64,000 nt of DNA, taken from positions 248,001 to 312,000 of the forward strand of contig NC_008392.1 of assembly GCF_000203915.1 (NCBI RefSeq). Reading direction: 5' to 3'. Origin of the DNA: Burkholderia ambifaria AMMD. Its GTDB lineage: Bacteria > Pseudomonadota > Gammaproteobacteria > Burkholderiales > Burkholderiaceae. Numbering within the stretch: position 1 is the first letter of the stretch; each line of letters begins with the position of its first letter. The position numbers and the translations under genes were made by a program. Below the pieces are notes generated by a model. It had not been told where the DNA came from, searched no databases, and was given only the letters and a program-made list of their open reading frames with translations. This document shows positions 34,813 through 44,491 of this stretch, piece by piece.

Positions 34813-35634
34813 TCACGCGCTGACGAACGCCAGCAGTTCGTCGTTCAATCGTTGGGCATGCGTCAGATACAGCGCATGCGGGCCGCCTTCGTAAACACTC
34901 AGCGTCGCATCCGGCACGCGCGCGGCGGTGGCCGCGGCCGTCAGCGCGAGCGGTGCCGTCTGGTCGTCGTCGCCATGAATCACGCGCGTCGGCACGTCGA
35001 ACTTGTCGAGATCCGCCCGGAAATCGGTTTCGGAAAATGCGCGGACGCAATCGAGCGTGCCCTTCAATCCGGCCTGCAGCGCCATGAACGACGTCCAGTC
35101 GAGCGTGGCGCGCGAGATCGTCGAATCCGCCCGGTTCGAGCCGGTGAACAACGGCCAGAATTGCTCGAAGAACGCGGCGCGGTCCGCCACGATCGCCGAG
35201 CGAATGCCGTCGAACATCGCGACGTCGACGCCGTCCGGATGATCGTCGCGCCGCGCGATGAGCGGCGTCACCGAGCCGATCAGCACGGCCTTCGCGATGT
35301 GGCGCGTGCCGTGCCGGCCGATGTATCGGGCCACCTCGCCGCCGCCCATCGAAAAGCCGACGAGCGTCACGTCGCGCAATCCGAGCGTCTCGATCAGCGT
35401 CGCGAGATCGTCCGCGAGCGTATCGTAGTCGTAGCCTGTCCACGGTTGGCCGGACCGGCCGAAACCGCGCCGGTCGTACGCGATGCCGCGAAAACCGTTC
35501 GATGCCAGATGATGCATCTGGACGTCCCACATGTCCGCGTTCAGCGGCCAGCCGTGAATGAACACGACGGGGCGCCCCGCGCCCCAGTCCTTGTAGTGAA
35601 TCGAGACGCCGTCGCGTGTCGTGAACGTACTCAT
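34813..35634 (-). CDS. Alpha/beta hydrolase (non-heme chloroperoxidase-like)
   Basis: A 273-residue alpha/beta hydrolase. The nucleophile elbow is VGFSMGGGE (Ser95), HGDDDQTAP carries the acid residue and GGPHALY the catalytic His. The N-terminal HGWPLNADMW oxyanion region is typical of bacterial cofactor-free haloperoxidases/esterases, also active as esterases or perhydrolases. The start has AAGGAAG upstream. It has no signal peptide, unlike its paralogue at 36.5 kb that has a Tat signal. The two face away from each other with a DUF3331 gene between. Confidence 0.85.
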   Translation of the reverse strand: MSTFTTRDGVSIHYKDWGAGRPVVFIHGWPLNADMWDVQMHHLASNGFRGIAYDRRGFGRSGQPWTGYDYDTLADDLATLIETLGLRDVTLVGFSMGGGEVARYIGRHGTRHIAKAVLIGSVTPLIARRDDHPDGVDVAMFDGIRSAIVADRAAFFEQFWPLFTGSNRADSTISRATLDWTSFMALQAGLKGTLDCVRAFSETDFRADLDKFDVPTRVIHGDDDQTAPLALTAAATAARVPDATLSVYEGGPHALYLTHAQRLNDELLAFVSA

Positions 35635-35702
35635 GAAGCTTCCTTGGCGAAGATGAGGCAGCGGCGCCAGCCGCCGCCGGTGAATGGGGCGCACCGCTCC
35701 CC

Positions 35703-36128
35703 TCAGGAACGGGACAGCCTGACGATGAACCGGTCCAGCTCGGACGCGAGGATCGCCTCCCAGCAATTCGCGGGACGCTTCGCGCCGCGCCACTGCGGCT
35801 TGTAGATCGCATCGCCGGGGCGAATCGGCAGGCCGGTCAGGGCGCAGCGCCCCGGCGAGCGGCACTTTGCGCTGATCCAGCGCTGCTCGTCATACCGGCA
35901 GTGGGTCGGATCGCTCCACGACACCAGCAGCGAGGAATCGGTCTGCCGCTCGACCGCGACGATCGCGCACCCGCGACGTGCGCCACCGCCGGACGCGCCG
36001 CGCGCGTCGTCGCGATGACGGCGGCGCGCGGCGTCCCGGTCGCGAAGATTCAGCGACGCGCAGCGGCTTGCGCCGGACGACGGATCGAGCAGCGTCATCA
36101 CGTGCTCCCAGCGATCGAATGTGTCCAT
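35703..36128 (-). CDS. DUF3331-domain protein
   Basis: A 141-residue protein of a family largely confined to Burkholderia and relatives. Conserved pieces are SLLVSWSDPTHCRY, the Cys pairs in SAKCRSPGRCALTG and the GDAIYKPQWRG, PANCWEAIL tail, suggesting a small zinc-ribbon-like fold. Function is unknown. The start at 36128 (MDTFDRWEHV) fits the family; an ATG at 36098 has a better ribosome binding site (GGGAG). It lies 68 bases upstream of the alpha/beta hydrolase gene on the same strand and may be cotranscribed. Confidence 0.8.
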   Translation of the reverse strand: MDTFDRWEHVMTLLDPSSGASRCASLNLRDRDAARRRHRDDARGASGGGARRGCAIVAVERQTDSSLLVSWSDPTHCRYDEQRWISAKCRSPGRCALTGLPIRPGDAIYKPQWRGAKRPANCWEAILASELDRFIVRLSRS

Positions 36129-36531
36129 GACGGCGTATCCAGGCAAGTGGCGAGAGATTCGGACGTTTCGCATCCGCGCGCATCACGATCGTCATGCGCT
36201 CGCGCGAACCGGCAGCGACCCGCGACGGGACGGCTTGATGCTGACGATAGCGAGTGACTGCTGAAGAGTCTTGATTCCGATGCTTAATTGTTCTGGCGGC
36301 CTGGCTCGCGCGCCACACCGACCGGCCGGTTCATGAAAATTCAGCCGAATTTCAGTACACGCCGCAGGGCCCCGCGCTAGGCTCCGGTCGACGTTCGTTC
36401 GCTCGCCTCGGGCGCCTGCCGGCCCGCGACCGCGAACGCACGCCGGCTGCCGGCGCAGCGTGCCGCATGCGGGCAGATCCGGACCATCGATTCCAAACGA
36501 CATCATTCCACCGCACGTACAAGGAGCCTCC
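36129..36531. other. Divergent region between the DUF3331 and Tat hydrolase genes
   Basis: About 400 bases, non-coding as far as I can see. Contains promoters in both directions and an AT-rich patch near 36240-36300. No clear repeat or hairpin. Confidence 0.4.
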
Positions 36532-37506
36532 ATGCGTCCCGCAGACCTCGACGCCGTCCCCTCGGCACGCCGCCGCGACATGCTGCTGGCCGGCGCGACC
36601 GCCGTTGCAGCCGCCGCGCTGCCGGCCGCCGCCGCCGCTGCCGCCCCCAAACACGCGTCTTCCGGCCATCAAGGAACCCATCCGATGAACACGATCACCA
36701 CGCAAGACGGTACGCAGATTTATTTCAAGGACTGGGGCACCGGCCGTCCGGTCGTGTTCTCGCACGGCTGGCCGCTGTGCGCCGACGCATGGGATCCGCA
36801 GATGCTGTTCCTCGTGCAGCACGGCTACCGCGTGATCGCGCACGATCGCCGCGGTCACGGCCGCTCGAGCCAGCCGTCGAAGGGCAACGACATGGATACC
36901 TACGCGGACGATCTCGCCGCGGTGATGAACGCACTCGACCTGCGCGAAGCGATGCTCGTCGGCCACTCCACCGGCGGCGGCGAAGTCGCCCACTACATCG
37001 GCCGTCACGGCACGAAGCGCGTGTCGAAGGCCGTGCTGATCGGCGCCGTGCCGCCGCAGATGGTGAAATCGCCGACCAATCCGGGCGGCCTGCCGATGGA
37101 CGTATTCGACGGCATCCGCAAGAACGTCGCCGAGAACCGTTCGCAGTTCTACAAGGATCTCGCCGTGCCGTTCTTCGGCTTCAATCGTCCGAATGCGAAG
37201 GTGCAGCAGGGCACGATCGACGCATTCTGGGCACAGGGGATGATGGGCGGCGCCTATGGCCAGTATCTGTGCGTCAAGGAATTCTCCGAGGTCGACTACA
37301 CCGAGGACCTGAAGAAGATCGATGTCCCGACGCTGATCCTGCACGGCGACGACGACCAGATCGTGCCGATCGACGATTCCGCGCGCCTCTCGGCGAAGAT
37401 CGTGAAGCACGCGCAGCTCAAGATCATCCCGGGCGGCGCGCACGGCATGTGCGTCGTCGATGCGGCGCGCATCAATGCCGAGCTGCTCGCGTTCCTGAAG
37501 GCGTAA
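36532..37506 (+). CDS. Tat-exported alpha/beta hydrolase (non-heme chloroperoxidase-like), with possible internal cytosolic start
   Basis: A 324-residue protein. Residues 10-40 form a twin-arginine signal ([17 protein letters not shown] then an Ala run), so the full-length form should be exported folded. The mature hydrolase has the VGHSTGGGE elbow (Ser146), HGDDDQIVP and GGAHGM. The upstream ATG has a strong AAGGAG. A second ATG at 36685 (Met52, [14 protein letters not shown]) aligns with the start of the shorter paralogue at 34.8 kb and has its own AAGGA at good distance, so a cytosolic form may also be made. The two hydrolases are clearly related. Confidence 0.88.
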   Translation: MRPADLDAVPSARRRDMLLAGATAVAAAALPAAAAAAAPKHASSGHQGTHPMNTITTQDGTQIYFKDWGTGRPVVFSHGWPLCADAWDPQMLFLVQHGYRVIAHDRRGHGRSSQPSKGNDMDTYADDLAAVMNALDLREAMLVGHSTGGGEVAHYIGRHGTKRVSKAVLIGAVPPQMVKSPTNPGGLPMDVFDGIRKNVAENRSQFYKDLAVPFFGFNRPNAKVQQGTIDAFWAQGMMGGAYGQYLCVKEFSEVDYTEDLKKIDVPTLILHGDDDQIVPIDDSARLSAKIVKHAQLKIIPGGAHGMCVVDAARINAELLAFLKA

Positions 37507-37840
37507 ACATTGCCGCACGGCGCGCCGCGCGTCGACCTGCGTTGCGCCGCCATCCGCGTGATGGCCGATCGCACGCAGGGTCGGCAGCGGAACCTGAATC
37601 CGGTCACCCACGCGCTCGACGCGCTGGACGGACTGGCCGCGTCGCGCGAACTCGAACCTTCAGAACGTTTCAGCGCGGCTTCAGGAATTGGCGAGCGCGC
37701 ACACGTAGACTGGTTTCACGAGCCGACGTGCGGGCGCTTGCCCGCGCGTCGGCGCCCTTCCAGGAGTGACGAATGATTTTCGGCGCCTATTGTCCCGCGC
37801 ATCGAATCGGGTACGACCGGCCGATTCGCGTGGAGCACGC
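37507..37840. other. Gap upstream of the molybdenum hydroxylase operon
   Basis: About 330 bases with no supported gene. It should contain the promoter of the cytochrome c/IorAB-like operon. No obvious operator repeats. Confidence 0.4.
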
Positions 37841-39121
37841 ATGAAGCACAAACGACTCTGGCTCGGTGCGACCGGCGTCGCGATCGCGGGCCTCGCGATC
37901 GCCGTCGGCATCATGGTCCGGCCGTCGATCGCGCCGATCGAGCCGCCCGCCCGCGCGTCGTTCGATCCGCAACTCGTCCGGGCCGGCGCACGGGTGGTCG
38001 CGCTCGGCGATTGCGTCGTCTGCCATACCGCGAAGGACGGCAAGCCGTTCGCCGGCGGGCTGCCGCTCGCGACGCCGTTCGGCACGATCTACGCAACCAA
38101 CATCACGCCGGATGCCGATACGGGCATCGGCCGCTGGTCGCGCGACGCGTTCTCGCGCGCGCTGCGCAGCGGCATCGCCCGGGACGGGCATCCGCTCTAC
38201 CCCGCGTTTCCGTACATCCACTTCACGCGGATGTCCGACGACGAGATCACGGCGGCCTACGCGTATCTGATGACCCGCGAGCCGGTTCAAGCAAGCACGC
38301 CGAAGAACGACCTGATCTTCCCGCTGAACTTCCGCCCGCTCGTCGCGTTCTGGAACGTGCTGTTCCTGCACGAAGGCGCAAGCACGCCGAACCCCGCGCA
38401 ATCCGCGCAGTGGAATCGCGGCAAGGCGCTCGTCGACGGTCTCGGCCACTGCGCGTCCTGCCATTCGCCGCTGAATGCGATCGGCGGCGAGAAAGCGGGC
38501 AAGGCATTCGACGGCGGCATCGTCGACGGATGGGAAGCCCCGCCGCTCAATACGCTCGGCCACGCGGCGCGCCCGTGGACGCAGGCCCAACTGGTCGCGT
38601 ATCTGCGCACCGGCCGCGCGAGCGAGCATGGCGCGGCTGCCGGCCCGATGCTGCCCGTCACGCGCGACCTCGCGACCGTGCCCGCGGAAGACGTCGAGGC
38701 GATCGCCGCGTACATCCTGTCGATCCAGAAGCCTGCCGGCGCGCGGCCGGCGACGGCCGGCGCCGGACACAACCCGACGACGCCCGCCGGCCAACGCGGC
38801 GCGGTGCTGTTCCAGGCGTCGTGCGCGCAGTGCCACGGGCCGGCGGCGCCGATGCAATCGATCGGCGAGCGGCCGACGCTCGCGTTCAGCACGGCGGTCG
38901 CCGCCGACACGCCGCGCAACGCGATCCAGATGATGTTCAACGGTATCGGCTGGCATGGCGAGGACACGCTGAATTACATGCCTTCATACCTCGACCAGTA
39001 CGACGACCGCCAAATCGCGGATCTCGCCGCGTACATCCGCGAAACGTACTCCGATCGCCCCGCATGGAGCGACGTCGAAACCCTGGCCGCGAAACTCAGA
39101 AAGGAGGACCGCACGCGATGA
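37841..39121 (+). CDS. Triheme c-type cytochrome, electron-transfer subunit of a molybdenum hydroxylase
   Basis: A 426-residue exported or membrane-anchored cytochrome. An N-terminal hydrophobic helix is followed by three heme-binding CxxCH sites: C58VVCH, C204ASCH and C328AQCH. Such triheme cytochromes pass electrons from aldehyde dehydrogenases, isoquinoline or nicotinate dehydrogenases to the respiratory chain. GGAG precedes the ATG. Its stop overlaps the start of the next gene (ATGA), so the three genes 37.8-41.9 kb are one operon. This placement of the cytochrome as a separate first gene contrasts with NicB-type proteins where it is fused to the large subunit. Confidence 0.9.
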   Translation: MKHKRLWLGATGVAIAGLAIAVGIMVRPSIAPIEPPARASFDPQLVRAGARVVALGDCVVCHTAKDGKPFAGGLPLATPFGTIYATNITPDADTGIGRWSRDAFSRALRSGIARDGHPLYPAFPYIHFTRMSDDEITAAYAYLMTREPVQASTPKNDLIFPLNFRPLVAFWNVLFLHEGASTPNPAQSAQWNRGKALVDGLGHCASCHSPLNAIGGEKAGKAFDGGIVDGWEAPPLNTLGHAARPWTQAQLVAYLRTGRASEHGAAAGPMLPVTRDLATVPAEDVEAIAAYILSIQKPAGARPATAGAGHNPTTPAGQRGAVLFQASCAQCHGPAAPMQSIGERPTLAFSTAVAADTPRNAIQMMFNGIGWHGEDTLNYMPSYLDQYDDRQIADLAAYIRETYSDRPAWSDVETLAAKLRKEDRTR

Positions 39122-39618
39122 TCACCCTCACCGTGAATGGCGCGCGGCATACGCTCGACATCGACCCGTCCACGCCGCTGCTCTATGCGCTGCGCAACGA
39201 CCTGCACCTGCACGGTGCGAAGTTCGGTTGCGGCCTCGGACAATGCGGCGCGTGCACCGTGATCGTCGACGACAAGCCGATGTTCTCGTGCCTGATCCCG
39301 GTCGCCGCGATCGGCGCACGCAGCGTCAGGACCATCGAAAGCCTCGGCACCGCCGAGCGGCCGGGCAAGCTCCAGCAAGCGTTCATCGATCATCAGGCGG
39401 CGCAGTGCGGCTATTGCATCGCCGGGATGATCATGCGCGCGCAGGCGCTGCTCGAACGCAACCCGAAACCGACCGAACGCGAACTGCGCACCCACATGGA
39501 ACCGAACCTGTGCCGTTGCGGCACCCACCTGCGGATCCTGGCGGCCGTGCGCCAGGTCGCGGGCCTGCCGGACCCGGAACCGGCCGGCGCGCCGGTCATG
39601 ATCAGCAAAGGCCTCTGA
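39118..39618 (+). CDS. Two [2Fe-2S] subunit of a xanthine-dehydrogenase-family enzyme (IorA-like)
   Basis: A 166-residue small subunit carrying two iron-sulfur clusters. The plant-ferredoxin-type cluster is bound by C38, C43, C46 and C58 (CGLGQCGACT), and the second by C97, C100, C132 and C134 (QCGYC and LCRCG). It channels electrons from the molybdenum site to the cytochrome. AAGGAGG lies upstream and the start overlaps the cytochrome stop. It overlaps the large-subunit start by one base. Confidence 0.93.
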   Translation: MITLTVNGARHTLDIDPSTPLLYALRNDLHLHGAKFGCGLGQCGACTVIVDDKPMFSCLIPVAAIGARSVRTIESLGTAERPGKLQQAFIDHQAAQCGYCIAGMIMRAQALLERNPKPTERELRTHMEPNLCRCGTHLRILAAVRQVAGLPDPEPAGAPVMISKGL

Positions 39619-41879
39619 TGAACGCACCCGACGATATCGACGAAGGCCGCCGGCACTTCATGGTTTCCGGCGCGCTCTTCGTCGCGTTCAGCCTGGCGCC
39701 GGCCGCACGTGCCGCCGCCGAGGTCGTGATCGCCGACGAAGGCGCGGCCGTGCATGTATCGCACGCCACCGAAACGCTGGCCGGCAGCCTCAAGACCAAC
39801 CCGCTGCTGGATGCGTGGATCAAGATCACGCCCGACGGCAAGGTCACCGTGTTTACCGGCAAGGTCGAGCTCGGCACCGGCGTGCGCACCGCGTTGCTGC
39901 AGGTGGCGGCCGAGGAGCTGAACATGAAGCCCTCGCTGATCACGTTCCTGACCGCCGACACCGGCGCGTCGCCGGACGAGGGCCTGACCGCCGGCAGCCA
40001 CACGATGGCCGACAGCGGCTCCGCGCTGCTGAACGCGGCCGCCCAGGTGCGCGCGCTGCTGGTCGACGGCGCGGCGAAGCAGTTCGGCGTCGATCCGCGC
40101 ACGCTCACGGTCGCCGATGCGCTCATCAAGGCGCCGGACGGCCGCACGATGCGCTATGGCGACGCGATCCGCACCGTCGACCTGCATCGCAACGCGACGC
40201 CGACTTCGCCGCTGAAGCCGCCGGCGACGTTCGCCGTGATCGGCACATCGCTGCCGCGCGTCGATATTCCGAACAAAGTCACCGGTGGCGTCAGTTACGT
40301 GCAGGACATGGAACTGCCCGGCATGCTGCATGCACGCGTCGTGATGCCGCCGGTGTACGACGCGAAACTGCTGTCGTTCGACGAAGCCGCGATCCTGAAG
40401 ATGCCGGGCGTCGTCCGGATCGTGCGCAACGGCAGCATGCTCGCCGTGGTCGCGCAGGGGGAATGGCAGGCCGTCGTCGCGCAGCGCGCGCTGGCCGCCG
40501 CGTGCCGCTGGTCGCCCGGTCGGGCGCTGCCCGACCGCAACACGGTTCATGAGGATCTCAAGCGGATTTCGACGCAGCACATCGAGATCGCCAATACGCA
40601 TGCGCCGGCCGCGCCGCCGGTGAAGACGCTGAGCGCCACGTTCCTGAAGAATTACCTGCTGCACGGCTCGATCGGGCCGTCCTGCTCGGTCGCGCGTGTC
40701 GAGAACGGCATGCTGACCGTGTGGACCCACTCGCAAGGCGTGTATCCGCTGCGCGACGCGCTGGCCGAGATGCTGTCGATGCCGAAGGCGAACGTCCGCT
40801 GCATCCACACCGAGGGCTCGGGTTGCTACGGGCACAACGGCGCGGACGACGCGGCCGCGCATGCGGCGCTGATCGCCGCCGCGATGCCGGGCAAACCGAT
40901 TCGCGTCCAGTGGATGCGCGAACAGGAACATACGTGGGATCACTTCACGCCGGCGATGGTCACCGAGCTCAGCGCGTCGCTCGACGCGAGCGGGCGCATC
41001 GTCGAGTGGAAGTACGCGCTGTGGAGCAGCTCGCACAACGAACGCATCGTCAATGCCGGCCGGCTGCTGCCCGCGCGGATGCTCGAGCCGCCGTTCGTCC
41101 CCGCGCCGTCGACGCCGATGCTGCAGCCCGAAGGCGGCGGCGATCGCAACGCGATCCCGCTGTACGCGCTGCCGAACATGCACATCGTGAACAACTTCTC
41201 GCCGACGATGCCGCTGCAGACGTCCGCGATGCGCTCGCTCGGCGCGCATACGAACATCTGGTCGATCGAAAGCTTCATGGACGAGCTCGCGCACGCCGCC
41301 GGCGTCGATCCCGTCGAATTCCGGCTGCGTCACATGCAGGATCACCGCGCGCAGCAGGTGATCAAGCTCGCCGCGACCAAGTTCGGCTGGCCGCGTCCGC
41401 CGCGCGCGCGCAACCGCGGTGTCGGCTTCGCGTTCGGCAAATACAAGAACCTGATGGCTTACGTCGCGATGGCGATCGAGATTTCGGTGGTGCCGGAAAC
41501 GGGCCAGGTCACGCTCGAGCACGCGGAAGTCGCCGTCGACGCCGGGCAGGTCGTGTCGCCGGACGGCATCCGCAACCAGATCGAGGGCGGCATCGTGCAG
41601 GCCGCGAGCTGGACGCTGTACGAGGCGTTGAAATACGATACGCAGCGCATCCGCAGCTTCGACTGGAGCAGCTATCCGATCCTGCGCTTCTCGGCGGCGC
41701 CGCAAAGCGTGAAGGTCCATCTGATCAATCGCCCTGGCGCACCATTTCTCGGCGCGGCCGAGGCGTCGATGGGGCCGACCGCTGGGGCGCTCGCCAACGC
41801 GATTTTCGATGCGACCGGCCAGCGCCTGCGCGAAATGCCGTTTGCCGGCGACGGGCTGAGGAAACGCATCGACGCATAG
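39618..41879 (+). CDS. Molybdopterin-binding large subunit, IorB/aldehyde-dehydrogenase-like
   Basis: A 753-residue molybdenum hydroxylase subunit of the isoquinoline 1-oxidoreductase beta/nicotinate dehydrogenase group. The N-terminus carries a twin-arginine-like signal (RRHFMVSGALFVAFS), placing the enzyme on the periplasmic side. The catalytic Glu715 lies in GAAEASMGPTAGAL; the GKVELGTGVRT segment binds the molybdopterin cofactor. Likely it hydroxylates an N-heterocycle or oxidises an aldehyde; substrate unknown. Translation is coupled to the small subunit by TGATG. No CoxF/XdhC-type maturation gene is next to it. A LysR gene follows. Confidence 0.9.
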   Translation: MNAPDDIDEGRRHFMVSGALFVAFSLAPAARAAAEVVIADEGAAVHVSHATETLAGSLKTNPLLDAWIKITPDGKVTVFTGKVELGTGVRTALLQVAAEELNMKPSLITFLTADTGASPDEGLTAGSHTMADSGSALLNAAAQVRALLVDGAAKQFGVDPRTLTVADALIKAPDGRTMRYGDAIRTVDLHRNATPTSPLKPPATFAVIGTSLPRVDIPNKVTGGVSYVQDMELPGMLHARVVMPPVYDAKLLSFDEAAILKMPGVVRIVRNGSMLAVVAQGEWQAVVAQRALAAACRWSPGRALPDRNTVHEDLKRISTQHIEIANTHAPAAPPVKTLSATFLKNYLLHGSIGPSCSVARVENGMLTVWTHSQGVYPLRDALAEMLSMPKANVRCIHTEGSGCYGHNGADDAAAHAALIAAAMPGKPIRVQWMREQEHTWDHFTPAMVTELSASLDASGRIVEWKYALWSSSHNERIVNAGRLLPARMLEPPFVPAPSTPMLQPEGGGDRNAIPLYALPNMHIVNNFSPTMPLQTSAMRSLGAHTNIWSIESFMDELAHAAGVDPVEFRLRHMQDHRAQQVIKLAATKFGWPRPPRARNRGVGFAFGKYKNLMAYVAMAIEISVVPETGQVTLEHAEVAVDAGQVVSPDGIRNQIEGGIVQAASWTLYEALKYDTQRIRSFDWSSYPILRFSAAPQSVKVHLINRPGAPFLGAAEASMGPTAGALANAIFDATGQRLREMPFAGDGLRKRIDA

Positions 41880-41946
41880 CGTCACGACACAACCGATCGC
41901 GCCGGCACGAACCGGCGCCGACAACCGACAGGCTGGAGATTGAACG

Positions 41947-42864
41947 ATGGATACCTTGCTTTCGATGCGCGTGTTTACGCGCATCGTCGAAACGGGCAGT
42001 TTCACGCGCGCGTCGGACACGACCGGGCTGACGACACCGCGCGTGTCCGCGCTGCTGAGCACGCTCGAACAGCACCTCGGTTGCCGGCTCTTGAACCGCA
42101 CGACGCGCCGCATCTCACTGACCGAGGACGGGCAGGCGTACTACGAACGCTGCGTCGGGGTGCTGCGCGAAATCGACGACATGGAAGCGGCGGTATCGCA
42201 GGCGCGCAACGTGCCGCGCGGCCGCCTGAAAGTGAACCTGCCGCCGGCGATGGCCAAGCAGATCATGGTGCCCGCGCTGCCCGAGTTTCTCGCCGCCCAT
42301 CCGAATATCTCCATCGAACTCGGCGTGACCGATCGCCAGATCGACCTCGTCGGCGAGGGCGTCGATTGCGTGGTGCGCATCGGCGCGCTCGACGACTCGG
42401 GGATGATCGCCAGGCGGATCGGCAGCCTCACCACCTGCACGTGCGCGGCGCCCGCGTATCTCGACCGATGCGGCGCGCCCGAAACGGTCGACGAACTCGC
42501 GCAGCACGTCGCGATCAGCCATATCTCGGCCGATACCGGCCGCCCGCGGCCGTGGGACTACGTCGTCGACGGCGAAACGCGGATCGTGCAGATGTGCGGC
42601 ACGGTCGCGGTGAACGACGCCGATACCTACATCGAGTGCGGCGTCGCGGGCATCGGCCTGATCAAGACCTCACTGTATCTGGTCGAACCGTATCTGAAAT
42701 CGGGACGGCTGCGCGAAGTGCTGACCGATTTCAACGCGCCGCCGCGGCCGATCTCGATCCTGTATCCGCCGAATCGGCATACGCCCGTCAAGCTCAAGAT
42801 CTTCGTCGACTGGCTCACGAGCCTGTTCGCGCAGATTCCGACGCTGCAGGGCCAGCGCGGCTGA
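41947..42864 (+). CDS. LysR-family transcriptional regulator
   Basis: A 305-residue LysR regulator with helix-turn-helix in residues 1-65 (TGSFTRASDTTGLTTPRVS region) and a substrate-binding domain. It lies 67 bases downstream of the molybdenum hydroxylase operon in the same orientation, so it may control it or be cotranscribed. It also precedes an MFS transporter gene. Effector unknown. Confidence 0.88.
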   Translation: MDTLLSMRVFTRIVETGSFTRASDTTGLTTPRVSALLSTLEQHLGCRLLNRTTRRISLTEDGQAYYERCVGVLREIDDMEAAVSQARNVPRGRLKVNLPPAMAKQIMVPALPEFLAAHPNISIELGVTDRQIDLVGEGVDCVVRIGALDDSGMIARRIGSLTTCTCAAPAYLDRCGAPETVDELAQHVAISHISADTGRPRPWDYVVDGETRIVQMCGTVAVNDADTYIECGVAGIGLIKTSLYLVEPYLKSGRLREVLTDFNAPPRPISILYPPNRHTPVKLKIFVDWLTSLFAQIPTLQGQRG

Positions 42865-43104
42865 ACGCCGCCACCGTCGGTCCTGCCCGAAACCCGCGTC
42901 CCGACCGTTTTCACGCCCCTGACACCGCGAGCGCTGCGCGCCTTTGCGCGGCACGCAATGCTCGATTGCGCGACGGACGTATTCCGTTGTCATCGCTCGA
43001 TCAATAGTCTTGACGGCAATGCGGCGTGCATCGCTCGCCGCTTGAAAAATTGCAATGCGCCGCCCGGCAAACGGGCGTCCGACATCTCGTTCAAGGAGTC
43101 GACC

Positions 43105-44322
43105 ATGTCACCGGAATCCCCCGCGCTCACGGCCAACGGGCAGGCGCCCAGGCTCACGCAGGGCCTCATCCTGCTGTTCGCGTTCAGTTGCGGCGCGATC
43201 GTCGCGAACCTGTACTACGCACAACCGATCACCGAGCTCATCGCGCCCGGGCTGCACATGTCCGGCGGGATGGCGAGCCTCATCGTGTCGCTGACGCAGA
43301 TCGGCTATGCGCTCGGCCTGTTCTTCATCGTGCCGCTCGGCGACCTGCTCGAGAACCGCAAGCTGATGATCGTCACCGCCGTGATCTCGATCGCGAGCCT
43401 CGCCGCGGCCGCGGTGACACGGACGCCCGGCCTGTTCCTCGCGATTTCGCTGCTGATCGGCTTCAGCTCGGTCGCCGTCCAGATCCTCGTCCCGCTCGCC
43501 GCGCACCTCGCGCCGGATCATTCGCGCGGCCGGGTGGTCGGCACGATCATGAGCGGGCTGCTGCTCGGCATCCTGCTCGCGCGCCCGCTGTCGAGCGTGG
43601 TGGCCGACGCGTTCGGCTGGCGCTTCGTGTTCGCCGCCGCCGCGGGGGTGATGACGCTCGTGACGGTGGTGCTCGCGCTGACCATTCCGTCGCGCCAGCC
43701 CGATCATCGCGCAACCTATTTCGACCTGATCGGCTCGCTGCTGCATCTGGTGCGCACGATGCCGGTGCTGCGCCATCGCGCGTTCTACCAGGGCCTGATG
43801 TTCGCGTCGTTCAGCCTGTTCTGGACCGCCGTGCCGGTCGAGCTGACGCGGCACTACGGGCTGTCGCAATCCGCCATCGGCCTGTTCGCGCTCGTCGGCG
43901 CGATCGGCGCGACGTCGGCGCCGGTCGCCGGCCGCTTGGCGGATGCCGGCCACACCGTGCGGGCGACGCTGATCGCGCTGGTTGCCGGCGCACTGTCGTA
44001 TGCGGTCGCGCTGCTTCATGGCGTCGGCCTGTACGGCCTCGTCGTCACGGGCATCGTGCTCGATTTCGCGGTGCAGATGAACATGGTGCTCGGCCAGCGC
44101 GAGATCTACGCGCTGGATGCGACGAGCCGCAACCGTCTGAACGCGCTGTACATGACCAGCATCTTCGTCGGCGGCGCCATCGGCTCCGCGCTCGCGAGCC
44201 CGCTGTACGAACACGGCGGCTGGCCGCTCGTCGCCGCGGTCGCCGGCGCCTTCCCGATCGTCGCGCTCGCGCACTACCTCGCGATCGGCCGGCCGTACGC
44301 GCAACGCCACGCACGCACCTGA
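43105..44322 (+). CDS. MFS transporter (YnfM-like exporter)
   Basis: A 405-residue major facilitator protein with about 12 hydrophobic segments. The first helix NLYYAQPITELIAPGL and motif A region VPLGDLLENRK are typical of the inner-membrane drug or arabinose-efflux group. AAGGAG is upstream of ATG 43105. It is followed by an Old Yellow Enzyme gene after a 169-base gap and preceded by a LysR gene, which likely regulates both. Confidence 0.88.
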   Translation: MSPESPALTANGQAPRLTQGLILLFAFSCGAIVANLYYAQPITELIAPGLHMSGGMASLIVSLTQIGYALGLFFIVPLGDLLENRKLMIVTAVISIASLAAAAVTRTPGLFLAISLLIGFSSVAVQILVPLAAHLAPDHSRGRVVGTIMSGLLLGILLARPLSSVVADAFGWRFVFAAAAGVMTLVTVVLALTIPSRQPDHRATYFDLIGSLLHLVRTMPVLRHRAFYQGLMFASFSLFWTAVPVELTRHYGLSQSAIGLFALVGAIGATSAPVAGRLADAGHTVRATLIALVAGALSYAVALLHGVGLYGLVVTGIVLDFAVQMNMVLGQREIYALDATSRNRLNALYMTSIFVGGAIGSALASPLYEHGGWPLVAAVAGAFPIVALAHYLAIGRPYAQRHART

Positions 44323-44491
44323 ACCGGCGCCGGCCGCGGGTCGCGCGCACGCATGCCGACCGGCACGTGCGCGCGCCGGAGCGCCGCCGGCATGTCATTC
44401 CGACTTTCCACCGGGGCCGCTGTTTCGCCGTCCCACCGCTTGCGGCGGTGCGATGTGCGGCGCCCCCTGCTCAACGCACAAGGAGTCCACC

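Noticed and set aside
39411..42113. 900-codon minus-strand open frame
   Set aside because: Antisense to the molybdenum hydroxylase subunit and LysR genes; the composition is typical of a shadow frame.
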